Below, one piece after another: positions 49,404 to 58,417 of a stretch of DNA of 64,000 bases. Position 1 is the stretch's first letter. Every line of letters begins with the position of its first letter. Source of the DNA: Phycisphaerae bacterium RAS1 (GTDB lineage: Bacteria; Planctomycetota; Phycisphaerae; UBA1845; Fen-1342); NCBI GenBank assembly GCA_007859745.1, contig SMLU01000001.1:2170001-2234000 (forward strand), read 5' to 3'. The position numbers and the translations under genes were made by a program. The notes under the pieces were generated by a model. The model was given only the letters and a program-made list of their open reading frames with translations, was not told the origin of the DNA and made no database searches.

Positions 49404-51524
49404 ATGATGACCACCACCCACACCCGATCACGCCCGCTGTTCGACCCCGGGATCGTCCGCCGGGCGATTGTCGATGCGCTGCGGAAGTTGCACCCGAAGC
49501 ACCAGCTCCGCAACCCGGTGATGTTCGTCGTGCTGGTCGGCGCCGTCCTGACGCTCGGCCTGTTCGTCCACGCCCTGGGCGGTCAGGGTGAGGCGTCGCC
49601 GCTGTTCATCCTCGGCATTTCACTGTGGCTCTGGTTCACGCTGCTGTTCGCCAACTTCGCCGAAGCGATGGCCGAGGGGCGCGGCAAGGCGCAGGCCGAC
49701 ACGCTCCGCCAGGCGCGGCGCGAAATCACGGCCAAGCGACTCGCCTCGCCGAGCCGGAGCAGTCCGGCCACGCCGACGCCCTCGACCGAGCTGAAGAAAG
49801 GCGACGTAGTCCTGGTCGAAGCCGGCAGCTTCATTCCGCTGGACGGCGAAGTCATCGAAGGCGTCGCGTCCGTCGATGAATCCGCCGTCACGGGCGAGAG
49901 CGCCCCGGTCATCCGCGAGAGCGGCGGCGACCGCAGCGCGGTCACGGGCGGCACGCGCGTCCTGTCCGACTGGCTGGTTATTCGCATCACGTCCAACCCC
50001 GGCGAGAGCTTCATCGACCGCATGATTGCGCTCGTGGAAGGCGCCACGCGGCAGAAGACGCCCAACGAGATCGCGCTGAACATCCTGCTCGCTGCCATGA
50101 CGATCATTTTTCTCGGGGCCGTGGCGACGCTGCTTCCGTTCTCCCTGTTCACGGTCAAGACGCTCGGCCGGGGCGAAGTCGTCTCCATCACCGTGCTGGT
50201 CGCGCTGCTGGTCTGCCTGATTCCGACCACCATCGGCGGCCTGCTCTCGGCCATCGGCATCGCCGGCATGGACCGCATGATCCAGGCCAATGTCATCGCA
50301 ATGTCCGGCCGCGCGGTCGAGGCGGCCGGCGACGTCGACACGCTGCTGCTGGACAAGACCGGCACGATCACACTGGGCAACCGGCAGGCGACGGAGTTCA
50401 TCCCGGCCGAGGGCGTCCGTATCGAAGAGCTGGCCGACGCCGCCCAGCTCGCCTCGCTGGCCGACGAGACGCCGGAGGGGCGAAGCATCGTCGTGCTCGC
50501 CAAGCAGAAATATGCGCTGCGCGGGCGCGACTTGACCGGGAGCGCGGGCGTCTCGCCCGCCAATCCGCCGCATTTCGTGCCCTTTACGGCCCAGAGCCGG
50601 ATGAGCGGCGTCGATCTCAATGGCACATCGATTCGCAAGGGCGCCGCGGACGCGGTGCAGCGCTACGTGGAAAGCCAGCAAGGCAGCTTCCCGGCCGGCG
50701 TACGCAAGATCGTCGACTCGATCGCCAAACAGGGCGGGACGCCGCTCGTGGTTGCCAGGATGGAGACCGGACAGAGACCGGTCCCCCATGTGCTGGGCGT
50801 GATCCACCTGAAGGACATCGTCAAAGGCGGGATTCGCGAGCGCTTCGCCCACCTGCGCCGGATGGGTATCAAGACCATCATGATCACCGGCGACAACCCG
50901 CTGACGGCGGCGTCGATCGCGGCCGAGGCCGGCGTGGACGACTTCCTGGCCGAGGCGACGCCGGAAGCGAAGCTCAAGCTCATCCGCGAGAACCAGGCGG
51001 GCGGGCGGCTGGTGGCGATGTGCGGGGACGGGACGAACGACGCCCCGGCGTTGGCGCAGGCAGACGTGGCGGTGGCGATGAACACCGGCACGCAGGCCGC
51101 CAAGGAAGCCGGCAACATGATCGACCTCGACAGCAACCCGACCAAGCTGATCGAAGTGGTCGAGATCGGCAAGCAGTTGCTGATCACGCGCGGGTCGCTG
51201 ACGACGTTCAGCATCGCCAATGACGTGTCGAAATACTTCGCGATCATCCCGGCGGCGTTCATGGGCACGTACCCGGCGCTTGGCTCGCTCAACATCATGC
51301 GACTGGCGACGGCGCAGAGCGCGATCCTGTCGGCGGTGATCTTCAACGCGCTGATCATCATCTTCCTGATCCCGTTGGCGCTGCGTGGCGTGCAGTACAG
51401 ACCCGCGCGGGCATCGGCGCTGCTGGGCCGGAATCTGCTGGTGTACGGCCTGGGCGGGCTGATTGTGCCCTTCATCGGAATCAAGTTGATCGATTTGCTA
51501 CTGGTTGGGTTGCGGCTGGCATGA
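49404..51524 (+). CDS. kdpB: K+-transporting P-type ATPase subunit B, with in-frame repeat insertions
   Basis: This 706-residue P-type ATPase is the catalytic subunit of KdpFABC. It has the phosphorylation site [11 protein letters not shown] (D317), the actuator [25 protein letters not shown] in the nucleotide domain, [20 protein letters not shown], the hinge [21 protein letters not shown] and STLTTF-like [19 protein letters not shown]. Compared with the E. coli sequence as I recall it, two short stretches are extra: GSAGVSPA (about 379-386), encoded by a dispersed hairpin, and [10 protein letters not shown] (about 453-462). Both lie in the nucleotide domain and keep the frame. ATG 49404 follows the kdpA stop by one base. 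Confidence 0.96.
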   Translation: MMTTTHTRSRPLFDPGIVRRAIVDALRKLHPKHQLRNPVMFVVLVGAVLTLGLFVHALGGQGEASPLFILGISLWLWFTLLFANFAEAMAEGRGKAQADTLRQARREITAKRLASPSRSSPATPTPSTELKKGDVVLVEAGSFIPLDGEVIEGVASVDESAVTGESAPVIRESGGDRSAVTGGTRVLSDWLVIRITSNPGESFIDRMIALVEGATRQKTPNEIALNILLAAMTIIFLGAVATLLPFSLFTVKTLGRGEVVSITVLVALLVCLIPTTIGGLLSAIGIAGMDRMIQANVIAMSGRAVEAAGDVDTLLLDKTGTITLGNRQATEFIPAEGVRIEELADAAQLASLADETPEGRSIVVLAKQKYALRGRDLTGSAGVSPANPPHFVPFTAQSRMSGVDLNGTSIRKGAADAVQRYVESQQGSFPAGVRKIVDSIAKQGGTPLVVARMETGQRPVPHVLGVIHLKDIVKGGIRERFAHLRRMGIKTIMITGDNPLTAASIAAEAGVDDFLAEATPEAKLKLIRENQAGGRLVAMCGDGTNDAPALAQADVAVAMNTGTQAAKEAGNMIDLDSNPTKLIEVVEIGKQLLITRGSLTTFSIANDVSKYFAIIPAAFMGTYPALGSLNIMRLATAQSAILSAVIFNALIIIFLIPLALRGVQYRPARASALLGRNLLVYGLGGLIVPFIGIKLIDLLLVGLRLA
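50538..50561. repeat. Hairpin repeat embedded in kdpB
   Basis: GGGAGCGCGGGCGTCTCGCC followed by CGCC matches the intergenic copy at 18394-18417 with one or two differences. It encodes GSAGVSPA, eight residues that the E. coli KdpB I recall lacks. Confidence 0.7.
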
Positions 51525-51571
51525 GGAACGTGGGAACGTGGGAACGTGGGAAGGTGAGAACGTGGGAACGG
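51525..51571. repeat. GGAACGTG tandem repeat between kdpB and kdpC
   Basis: About five imperfect copies of the 9-mer GGGAACGTG fill the 58-bp spacer between kdpB and kdpC. They may place or weaken the kdpC ribosome-binding site. Confidence 0.7.
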
Positions 51572-51582
51572 AACGAATCACG

Positions 51583-52173
51583 ATGGGCAGTCAACTGAGA
51601 ACCGCGGTCTTGGCGCTGCTGGTCTTCAGCGCGCTCACCGGGCTGGTCTACCCGCTGGTCATCACCGGTATCGCGCAGGTCGTGTTTCCGAGGCAGGCCA
51701 ACGGCAGCCTCATCCTGCGCGACGGCCAGGCGGTCGGCTCGGAGCTGATCGGCCAGCCGTTCGACGATCCCAAGTACTTCTGGGGCCGGCCGTCGGCGAC
51801 CGGGCCATACCCGTACAACGCCGGTTCATCCAGCGGCAGCAATCTGGCCGTCACGAATCCGGCGCAGCGCGACGCGATCAAGGGGCGGATCGACAAGCTG
51901 CGCGCCGCTGATCCGCAGAACTCCGACGCGGTTCCGATCGACCTTGTGACGGCGTCTGGCAGCGGACTCGATCCGCACATCAGCGTCGCAGCCGCGCGAA
52001 TCCAGATTCCGCGCGTCGCGGCTGCCCGAAAGCTGAGCGAGGCGTCGCTTCGAACGCTCGTCGATCAGCACGCGCAGGCGCGGCAGTTCGGGATATTGGG
52101 CGAGCCTTGCGTGAACGTGCTCAGACTGAACCTGGCGTTGGACGCGGGATTGACTAGCGCTGCGACACACTGA
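51583..52173 (+). CDS. kdpC: K+-transporting ATPase subunit C
   Basis: KdpC is a 196-residue membrane-anchored accessory subunit of the Kdp pump. Its N-terminal helix (LRTAVLALLVFSALTGLVYPLVIT) and the motifs GSELIGQPF, YFWGRPSAT, NAGSSSGSNLAVTNPAQ, PVDLVTASGSGLDPHIS (here PIDLVTASGSGLDPHISVAA) and ILGEPCVNVLRLNLAL are diagnostic. ATG 51583 is chosen. The open frame upstream runs through the GAACGTG tandem repeat and is not coding. It closes the pump operon before the porin-like gene. Confidence 0.96.
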   Translation: MGSQLRTAVLALLVFSALTGLVYPLVITGIAQVVFPRQANGSLILRDGQAVGSELIGQPFDDPKYFWGRPSATGPYPYNAGSSSGSNLAVTNPAQRDAIKGRIDKLRAADPQNSDAVPIDLVTASGSGLDPHISVAAARIQIPRVAAARKLSEASLRTLVDQHAQARQFGILGEPCVNVLRLNLALDAGLTSAATH

Positions 52174-52188
52174 GTCGGCGCCGGCAGC

Positions 52189-52242
52189 GTCGGCTCTCCG
52201 TGGCCGACGGTGCGCGAAACCCGCCGGCCACAGAGGGCCGAC
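52189..52242. repeat. GTCGGC...GTGGCC inverted repeat
   Basis: 52189-52205 (GTCGGCTCTCCGTGGCC) and 52226-52242 (GGCCACAGAGGGCCGAC) are inverse with 15 of 17 matches. A hairpin-like CCGGCCGGCGGCCGGT follows at about 52279. They separate kdpC from the outer-membrane protein gene. Confidence 0.75.
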
Positions 52243-52317
52243 GCCACGGGCTACTCTTTCGACGGGCTGTTAGGAGTACCGGCCGGCGGCCGGTCCCCCA
52301 GACACGAAGGCCATGAG

Positions 52318-53280
52318 ATGAAAAGCAGGCAGCTCTTGTTCCTGGTCGGCATGACGTGCGCCGGCGCTTCGCCGGGATTGGTGACCTCGGCGCGCGCCCA
52401 GACGACTCGCGCCACGGGCGCCAGTCAGGCGGCGAGCACGCAGCCGTTGCGGCTGGATTACAGCGCGTCAAAGCCGGCCGAGGCTACGTCGTCGCAGCCG
52501 GGATTCTGGATCTTTCCTTCGCGTCCGCCGCTCCACGGCAGCATGAGCAGCGACCGCCCGGGCTTTTCCGACAACTACGCGCTGGTGCCGCGCGGCTATC
52601 ACCATCTCGAATTCGGCTACACGTTCGCCTACGACCGCGAACAATCGACGCGCGTCAAGACCCACACGCTGGGCGAATTCTCGCTGCGCACCGGGTTGAC
52701 CGACGAATTCGAACTGCGCATCAAGTGGTCCGGTTATTCGTTCGCCGAATCGCTGTACCCGGACACGAGCCCGTGGGCCGGCCGCCACATCATGAGCAAG
52801 GACCACGACGATGGCGGCACGGATATGAGCATCGGGTTCAAGTCGCCGCTGCTGAAGCAGGACGGCCTGATCCCGAACCTGTCGATCATCCCGGCGATTT
52901 CGCTGCCCACGGGGACGGCGAGCAAGTCCACCGGCGACGTCGATCCCGAAATTCGGCTGGCCTGGAACTACTCCCTCACCCCCAAGTGGTCCGTCTACGG
53001 GGTCGGGCTGGCGACCGTCCTGAGCGATGACGACGGCCGGTTCTTCCAGTCCGGCGCGTCCCTCGCGACGTTCTACCAGTTCACGCCGCAACTGGGCGGA
53101 TTCCTCGAGTATTACGGCCTCTACCCAAGCTCGCGCGGCAGCGACTGCCAGCACAACGTCGACTTTGGTCCGGTCATCCTGGTGAACGACAACTTCCAGA
53201 TCGACATCCGGGCCGGTTTCGGATTGAACGAAGAGGCGCCGGACTTTCAGGCCGGCATCGGGTTCTGTTTTCGTTTCTAG
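52318..53280 (+). CDS. Outer-membrane beta-barrel protein of the kdp locus
   Basis: This 320-residue exported protein has a signal peptide (MKSRQLLFLVGMTCAGASPG ... ARA) and repeated short amphipathic beta strands ending in aromatic residues (HHLEFGYTFAYD, FELRIKWSGYSF, SVYGVGLATVL, FQAGIGFCFRF). The pattern DRPGFSDNYALVPRGYHHLEFGY matches the transporter or MetA-pathway-of-phenol-degradation type porin-like family. The final Phe is typical of barrel proteins. It lies between kdpC and kdpD, so it may help K+ cross the outer membrane. This is contextual inference. ATG 52318 is used; GAAGG is 8 nt upstream. Confidence 0.75.
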   Translation: MKSRQLLFLVGMTCAGASPGLVTSARAQTTRATGASQAASTQPLRLDYSASKPAEATSSQPGFWIFPSRPPLHGSMSSDRPGFSDNYALVPRGYHHLEFGYTFAYDREQSTRVKTHTLGEFSLRTGLTDEFELRIKWSGYSFAESLYPDTSPWAGRHIMSKDHDDGGTDMSIGFKSPLLKQDGLIPNLSIIPAISLPTGTASKSTGDVDPEIRLAWNYSLTPKWSVYGVGLATVLSDDDGRFFQSGASLATFYQFTPQLGGFLEYYGLYPSSRGSDCQHNVDFGPVILVNDNFQIDIRAGFGLNEEAPDFQAGIGFCFRF

Positions 53281-53297
53281 CCAACAGGAGTGCGACC

Positions 53298-53393
53298 ATG
53301 TTCCTTTTGGACGTTTTGTTCGAGGTGCTCGTGTTCGTCCTGACCGGGTTTCTGTCGCAGTTTCTGCCCGCGACCCAGATCATGCTGGTGTAG
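53298..53393 (+). CDS. 31-residue hydrophobic peptide
   Basis: ATG 53298 opens MFLLDVLFEVLVFVLTGFLS followed by QFLPATQIMLV, one transmembrane helix. AGGAG lies about 8 nt upstream. It is located between the barrel protein and the kdpD-linked genes, so it may be part of the kdp locus. No family recognised. Confidence 0.6.
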   Translation: MFLLDVLFEVLVFVLTGFLSQFLPATQIMLV

Positions 53394-53401
53394 AGAACAC
53401 C

Positions 53402-53710
53402 GTGAGCTCTGCCCCAGCACCACTCGAGTTCTGTGGCGAACCGGCCGTGAGCACGACTTCCACCCTTGAGCGGCAGCTCGCGCACCAATTGGCCCGCCTC
53501 GAACGCGGCCGACGGGGGCGCCCCGTCGTGCTCTGGTTTCAGGACGGCCGGCGCGTCTGCATCGCGGGCGATCACGACGTTCGTGTGCGGACGGCGCGCG
53601 GTACAATCTCGATCGCGGCGGGCGCCGAAGAACGCGACGTCGCGCTCGATGGATTGGTCGCAATCGAACTGCGGCCGCGGCCCGCATCGCCGCACAGATC
53701 GGAATTGTGA
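53402..53710 (+). CDS. Small basic protein upstream of kdpD
   Basis: This 102-residue cytoplasmic protein starts at GTG 53402. It shows no known domain. A likely helical stretch (TSTLERQLAHQLARLERGRRGR) precedes a beta-like part (PVVLWFQDGRRVCIAGDHDVRVRTARGTISIAAG). Its TGA overlaps the kdpD GTG by 4 bp (GTGA), implying coupling to the sensor kinase. It could be a small regulator of KdpD, which is only inferred from position. Confidence 0.6.
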   Translation: MSSAPAPLEFCGEPAVSTTSTLERQLAHQLARLERGRRGRPVVLWFQDGRRVCIAGDHDVRVRTARGTISIAAGAEERDVALDGLVAIELRPRPASPHRSEL

Positions 53711-56433
53711 GCGATCAGCGCCCCGATCCCGACGCCCTCCTCGCCCGCGTCGAAGCGGAACAGCCTCAGCCGCATCGCGGCCGGCTGAAGATCTTCTTTG
53801 GCATGAGCGCCGGCGTCGGCAAGACGTACGCCATGCTCCAGGAAGCCCAGGAGCGCCGCCGATCCGGAACGGACGTGGTCGCCGGCTACATTGAAACACA
53901 TAAGCGCCCCGAAACCGACGCCCTCAGAACAGGCCTGGAGGAACTGCCGCCGCGCTGGGTCGAGTATCGCGGCGTGCGGCTGCGGGAGTTTGATCTCGAC
54001 GCCGCGCTCGCGCGTAAGCCGGGGCTGATTCTGGTCGACGAGCTGGCGCACACGAACGCGGAGGGCTCGCGGCACATCAAGCGCTGTCAGGACGTGCTGG
54101 AGCTTCTCGACGCCGGCATCGACGTGTACACCACGGTCAACGTCCAGCACATCGAGTCGCTCAACGACGTCGTCGCCCAGATCACCGGCATTCCGGTCCG
54201 GGAGACGGTTCCGGACTCCATTATCGAGCGGGGGGACGAGATCGAGCTGGTTGATATTCCGCCGGATGATCTGATTCAGCGCCTTCGCGAGGGAAAGGTC
54301 TACATCGCCGACCAGGTGCAGCGCGCCGTGCAGCAGTTTTTCAGGCGAGAGAATCTGGTCGCGCTGCGCGAACTGGCGCTGCGCGAGACGGCCGCGCGCG
54401 TCGGTGAGCAGGTTCGTGTCGAGCGCGCCGGCCGTGGGGAGACGAAGCCCTGGGCTACCTCCGATCGCCTGCTGGTCTGCGTCGGCCCCAGTCCGCTCTC
54501 CGCGCGCGTCATCCGGATCGCGCGCCGCATGGCGGCCGCGGCGCAGGCCGAGTGGGTCGCCGTGAGCGTCGAAACGCCGGGGCAATCGGAATTGGCGTCG
54601 GCGCAGGTGCGGCGCAATCTCAAGCTTGCCGAGCAGCTCGGCGCCGAGCCCGCGGTGCTCACCGGCGAGCGCGTCGTGGACGAGCTCCTGGCGTACGCCG
54701 TTCGCCACAACATCACGAAAATCGTCATCGGCAAGCCGTCGCTGCCGCGCTGGCGCGAGTGGCTGCGCGGTTCGATCGTGGACGAATTGATCCGCCGCAG
54801 CGGCGAGATCGACGTGCACGTGGTGAAGGGCGAGCCCGAGCAGGTGGTGGGCGCGCTTCCGCGGGTGACGCGGCGCGTCGCGACCTGGCAGCACTACGGC
54901 GTCGCGGCGGCCGTCATGAGCGCCTGCACGGGTGTGTCGGCGTTGTTGTCGCCTTACCTTTCGGCCGTCAACCTGACGATGATCTACCTGGCAGGCGTGG
55001 TGTTCATCGGGACGCGCTATTCCGCCGGCCCTTCGGCCCTCGCCTCCGTGCTCGCCGCGCTGCTGTTCAACTTCGTCTTCACCGAGCCGTATTACACGTT
55101 TGCGATCACCGATCCGACGCTCATCATCACGTTCGTCACACTCCTGGTGACGGGCCTGATCGTCAGCGGATTGACGCAGCGCGTCCGCCGGCAGGCCGAG
55201 GCGATCCGGACGCGGTATCACCGCACGTTCGCGCTGTATTTCATGAGCCGTCAACTCGCGGCCGCGGCCAGCGGCGAGTCGCTCGCGCGGGCGGCGGCGC
55301 GGCACGTGGCGGACGTGTTCCAGGGCGACACGGTCGTCCTTGTCCCGGATTCGCAGCATCAGCTTGCGGCGGCCGCCCAATCGGGCAGTTTCGCCGCGGG
55401 CCCGACCAACGAGCGCGCCGCGGCGCAGTGGGTATTCGAGCACAAGAAATGGGCCGGCTGGAGCACGGACACGCTTCCGGCCTCCGCGGCGATCTACCTG
55501 CCGCTGGTCGCATCCGGCCGGTCGCTGGGCGTGCTGGCCCTGCATCCGCGGCAGCCTGAGAGGCCGCTTGAGCCGGATCAACGGCACATGTTGGAGACGT
55601 TCGCGACGCAGCTTGCGATCGCCCTGGAGCGAGCGGCGTTCGCCTCGGAGGCGGAGACCGCGCGGCGCGAGGCCGAGACGGAGCAGGTGCGCAGTTCGCT
55701 GCTGAGCTGTGTTTCTCACGACCTTCGCACGCCGCTGGCCGCCATCGCCGGAGCCGCGAGCGCGCTGGTCGACGATCTGCCGCAGTTGACCGACTCGATG
55801 CGGCGGGAGTTGGCGCAGTCCATCGCCGAGGAAGCCGGGCGATTGAATCAGCTCGTCGCCAAGCTTCTGGACATGACCCGGCTGGAGTCGGCCGGCTTCC
55901 GGCTTCAGAAGGACTGGTATCCGCTTGATGAACTCGTGGGAGCTGCTTTGACGCGGCTGAGTTCCGGCCTGCGGAAGCACAACGTCAGAACAGAAATCCC
56001 CGCGGATCTTCCGCTCCTGCAAGCGGACGGACCGCTCATCGAGGAAACGCTCGGGAATCTGCTGGAGAATGCGGCCCGCTACACGCCGCCCGGCTCCAGC
56101 ATCACCATTCGCGCCGGCACGGCGGCCAGCGGCGTGTTGATCGAAGTGATCGACGACGGACCGGGGCTGCAGCCGGGGACGGAAAAGGAGATCTTCCGCC
56201 GATTTGTGCGGCATCGCCCGCGGAGCGATCGCCAGGGCACCGGACTTGGTCTGGCGATCTGCGAGGCAGTGGTGCGGCTGCACGGCGGCGAGATCGGCGC
56301 TGAAAACCGGCCGGAGGGAGGCGCCCGCTTCTGGTTCAGGCTTCCCATGGGTTCGCACGCGCCGATCGTCGGACGCGACTCCGCCGAATCCATCCCGCCC
56401 ACGCAGCCGACCGCGCCGGAGGCCGTCCTGTGA
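53707..56433 (+). CDS. kdpD: Sensor histidine kinase KdpD
   Basis: This 908-residue turgor and K+ sensor controls kdp expression. It has the N-terminal KdpD domain with Walker A GMSAGVGKTYAML (32-44), VDELAHTNAEGSRHIKRCQD and DVYTTVNVQHIESLNDVV. A Usp-like domain (LLVCVGPSPLSARVIRIAR) follows, then four transmembrane helices (about 400-500, DUF4118) and a GAF region. The kinase core has H671 in SCVSHDLRTPLAAIAG, N-box NLLENAARYTP, and G boxes DDGPGLQPG and GTGLGLAICEAV. GTG 53707 is the start. It is complete and overlaps kdpE by 4 bp. Confidence 0.97.
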   Translation: MSDQRPDPDALLARVEAEQPQPHRGRLKIFFGMSAGVGKTYAMLQEAQERRRSGTDVVAGYIETHKRPETDALRTGLEELPPRWVEYRGVRLREFDLDAALARKPGLILVDELAHTNAEGSRHIKRCQDVLELLDAGIDVYTTVNVQHIESLNDVVAQITGIPVRETVPDSIIERGDEIELVDIPPDDLIQRLREGKVYIADQVQRAVQQFFRRENLVALRELALRETAARVGEQVRVERAGRGETKPWATSDRLLVCVGPSPLSARVIRIARRMAAAAQAEWVAVSVETPGQSELASAQVRRNLKLAEQLGAEPAVLTGERVVDELLAYAVRHNITKIVIGKPSLPRWREWLRGSIVDELIRRSGEIDVHVVKGEPEQVVGALPRVTRRVATWQHYGVAAAVMSACTGVSALLSPYLSAVNLTMIYLAGVVFIGTRYSAGPSALASVLAALLFNFVFTEPYYTFAITDPTLIITFVTLLVTGLIVSGLTQRVRRQAEAIRTRYHRTFALYFMSRQLAAAASGESLARAAARHVADVFQGDTVVLVPDSQHQLAAAAQSGSFAAGPTNERAAAQWVFEHKKWAGWSTDTLPASAAIYLPLVASGRSLGVLALHPRQPERPLEPDQRHMLETFATQLAIALERAAFASEAETARREAETEQVRSSLLSCVSHDLRTPLAAIAGAASALVDDLPQLTDSMRRELAQSIAEEAGRLNQLVAKLLDMTRLESAGFRLQKDWYPLDELVGAALTRLSSGLRKHNVRTEIPADLPLLQADGPLIEETLGNLLENAARYTPPGSSITIRAGTAASGVLIEVIDDGPGLQPGTEKEIFRRFVRHRPRSDRQGTGLGLAICEAVVRLHGGEIGAENRPEGGARFWFRLPMGSHAPIVGRDSAESIPPTQPTAPEAVL

Positions 56434-57128
56434 CCGCCGCACCGGCCATCGTGCTTCTTGTTGAGGACGAAGTTTCGATTCGCCGCTTCCTCCGTCCGGC
56501 GATCGATGCGGCCGGATGGAGCCTGATCGAGGCGGAAACGGGGCAGAAGAGCCTGCTTGAAGCGTCCCAGAGCCGACCGGACGTGATCATCCTCGACCTG
56601 GGCCTGCCGGACATGGATGGGATCGAGGTCGTCGGGCGCGTTCGCGAATGGTCAACCGTGCCGATCATCGTTCTTTCCGCGCGCGGGCAGGAGAAGGACA
56701 AGATCGCGGCGCTCGACGCGGGCGCGGACGACTACGTTCAGAAGCCGTTCAGCATTGGCGAACTCGTCGCCCGCATCCGCGTCGCGCTGCGCCATGCGGC
56801 CGGCCGCGCCCAGCCGTCCGCGACCCTGGTGGCCGGCGACATCGTCCTCGACCTGGTGCGGCGAACCGTCACACGCAGCGGTCAGGGCGTTCATCTGACG
56901 CCGATCGAATACAAGCTGCTGACCACGTTGGCCGGACACGCCGGCCTGGTCATGACGCATCGGCAGCTTCTTCGCGAGGTGTGGGGACCGGGGCATGCAG
57001 AAGACTCGACCTATCTTCGCATGTTCGTTCGGCAGCTCCGTCAGAAGCTCGAGCACGACCCCGCCCAGCCGAAGCACTTGCTGACCGAGGTCGGTGTCGG
57101 ATACCGATTCGTCACCTGGTGTAGCTAG
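56430..57128 (+). CDS. kdpE: Response regulator KdpE
   Basis: This 232-residue OmpR-family regulator is the partner of KdpD. Its receiver domain has the acidic pocket E12-D13 (VEDE), phosphoacceptor D56 (VIILDLGLPDMDG), Ser/Thr in IVLSARGQE and Lys in VQKPFSIGEL. The winged-helix DNA-binding domain has LTPIEYKLLTTLAGHAGLVM and DSTYLRMFVRQLRQKLE. GTG 56430 overlaps the kdpD stop. It would activate the kdp promoter under K+ limitation. Confidence 0.97.
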   Translation: MTAAPAIVLLVEDEVSIRRFLRPAIDAAGWSLIEAETGQKSLLEASQSRPDVIILDLGLPDMDGIEVVGRVREWSTVPIIVLSARGQEKDKIAALDAGADDYVQKPFSIGELVARIRVALRHAAGRAQPSATLVAGDIVLDLVRRTVTRSGQGVHLTPIEYKLLTTLAGHAGLVMTHRQLLREVWGPGHAEDSTYLRMFVRQLRQKLEHDPAQPKHLLTEVGVGYRFVTWCS

Positions 57129-57145
57129 CAGATTGCATCTTGATT

Positions 57146-57201
57146 GGGTGGGACGGGCGTCTCGCCCGTCGCGCCGGACGGGCGAGACGCCCGCCCCACC
57201 C
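57146..57201. repeat. GGGCGTCTCGCCCG hairpin pair
   Basis: GGGTGGGACGGGCGTCTCGC... and the inverse ending GACGCCCGCCCCACCC form a 56-bp palindrome right after kdpE, the same family as 30190 and 36291. It may terminate the kdp transcript. Confidence 0.88.
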
Positions 57202-57240
57202 AATATCGCAGCAGAACGCACAGCGGCGCTCTGCCTGCTC

Positions 57241-57246
57241 TATACT
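57241..57246 (+). promoter_or_regulatory. Putative -10 element of the cupin gene
   Basis: GCTCTATACTCGGG carries TATACT about 75 nt before the cupin start. No -35 match is seen. It shares the CTATACTC context with hpt and the RNA candidate. Confidence 0.4.
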
Positions 57247-57321
57247 CGGGCGCTGCTGATGCGGACGAGCTGAACGCCGCGGGCGCGGGCGCCGTTGTTG
57301 CGAGGACTGCGGGAGGTCGGA

Positions 57322-57687
57322 ATGAAAACCGTCAATTTGAAAGAAAAACTCGCCGGCTTCACGGAGCACTGGTCGCCGAAGATCGTGGGCGAGCTGAACG
57401 GGCAGTACGTCAAGCTGGTCAAGTTCGCCGGTGAGTACGTCTGGCATCACCACGCGGACGAGGACGAGCTGTTTCTCGTGCTGGAAGGGCGGATCGAGAT
57501 TCACTTCCGCGACCGCGTCGTGGCGCTGCGCGAGGGTGAATTCTGCATTGTGCCCCGCGGCGTCGAGCACAAACCGGCGGCCGCAGCACAGGCCAGCGTG
57601 CTTCTGTTCGAGCCGGCGACGACGCGCAACACGGGAAACGTCGATCATGCGTACACGATCGAGGCCGACGCGCTTGAGCGTATTTGA
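57322..57687 (+). CDS. Single-domain cupin protein
   Basis: This is a 121-residue cytoplasmic cupin. Metal-site motif 1 is GEYVWHHHADEDELFLVLEG (His, His, Glu) and motif 2 is GEFCIVPRGVEHKP. ATG 57322 has GGGAGG 5 to 6 nt upstream. The N-terminal KTVNLKEKLAGFTEHWSPKI is common in small mannose-6-phosphate isomerase-like or unknown cupins. The substrate is unknown and no pathway partner is nearby. Confidence 0.85.
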   Translation: MKTVNLKEKLAGFTEHWSPKIVGELNGQYVKLVKFAGEYVWHHHADEDELFLVLEGRIEIHFRDRVVALREGEFCIVPRGVEHKPAAAAQASVLLFEPATTRNTGNVDHAYTIEADALERI

Positions 57688-57709
57688 GATTGCGGATCGC
57701 CGGCGCGGC

Positions 57710-57899
57710 GGTGGGTTTCGCTTCGCTCAACCCACCCTACACAGGTAGAGGTAGGCTGGGCTGAGATGAGGTAGCTGAGGTAGGCTGGGCTGAGCTGAGT
57801 AGGCTGGGCTGAGTACTCGAAGCCCAGCCTATCCGATTTGATTGAGTGGGGCGGGCGTCTCGCCTGTCGCCCGGGACGGGCGAGACACCCCTCCCACCC
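57710..57899. repeat. Cluster of three repeat families
   Basis: In order these are GGTGGGTTTCGCTTCGCTCA plus ACCCACCCTAC (57710-57740), three GTAGGCTGGGCTGAG units ending in a full GAGTACTCGAAGCCCAGCC copy (about 57750-57830), and a GGGCGTCTCGCC/GGCGAGACACCCCTCCCACC palindrome (57844-57899). All lie between convergent cupin genes. Confidence 0.85.
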
Positions 57900-57937
57900 A
57901 TGATGCACCATTCTTGATCGGCATCACTAGTTAATAA

Positions 57938-58417
57938 TCAGCCGGCAAGCGGCGGCCCCACGAACTCAAGATCAAACTTGCGAAACGCCGCCGCCAGCGT
58001 CTCCGGCGTGGCGCGGCCCTCGCGCGCAAGCTGGTCGGCCTCGCGGAACGGACCCTCCAGCCCGCCGGGCACACACGAAATGATCATGCGCGACGGCCCG
58101 TCGCCGACGTTGCGGAACGTATGCACGCAGCCGCGCGGAGCGAAAACGAACCCGCCGGGGCCGACAATCGTCTCACGGCCATCGACCGAGAACTTGGCGC
58201 GCCCATCGATCACGAAGAACCACTCATCGTCGCGCCCGTGCCGATGCAGCGGCGGCCCGCCCCCCGGCGCAGTGATTTCCTCGAAGACGACGCACGCCCC
58301 GCCGCTCGCTTTCGAATCCGCCAGAATGCGGATGCGGTCGCCGACAACGTTCAGAATCTCGCCTTCGCCGTTGTTGTGGATGAACGGGTGCTTGGCGGCT
58401 TGCCGGAATGTGGCCAT
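57938..58417 (-). CDS. Cupin-domain protein
   Basis: This is a 159-residue protein. The start at ATG 58417 (MATFRQAAKHPFIHNNGEGE) is chosen because the longer frame passes through repeats. A single cupin barrel has GGGPPLHRHGRDDEWFFVIDG (two His and Glu) and GPGGFVFAPRGCVHTFRNVG. The residues match quercetinase-like or generic small cupins. The C-terminal tail (READQLAREGRATPETLAAAF) is helical. The substrate is unknown. A homologue of this type is often linked to stress or aromatic metabolism, but no support is present here. Confidence 0.8.
   Translation of the reverse strand: MATFRQAAKHPFIHNNGEGEILNVVGDRIRILADSKASGGACVVFEEITAPGGGPPLHRHGRDDEWFFVIDGRAKFSVDGRETIVGPGGFVFAPRGCVHTFRNVGDGPSRMIISCVPGGLEGPFREADQLAREGRATPETLAAAFRKFDLEFVGPPLAG

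Noticed and set aside
53572-56442. A 956-residue minus-strand protein
   Set aside because: Fully antisense to kdpD with its intact motifs; a shadow frame.
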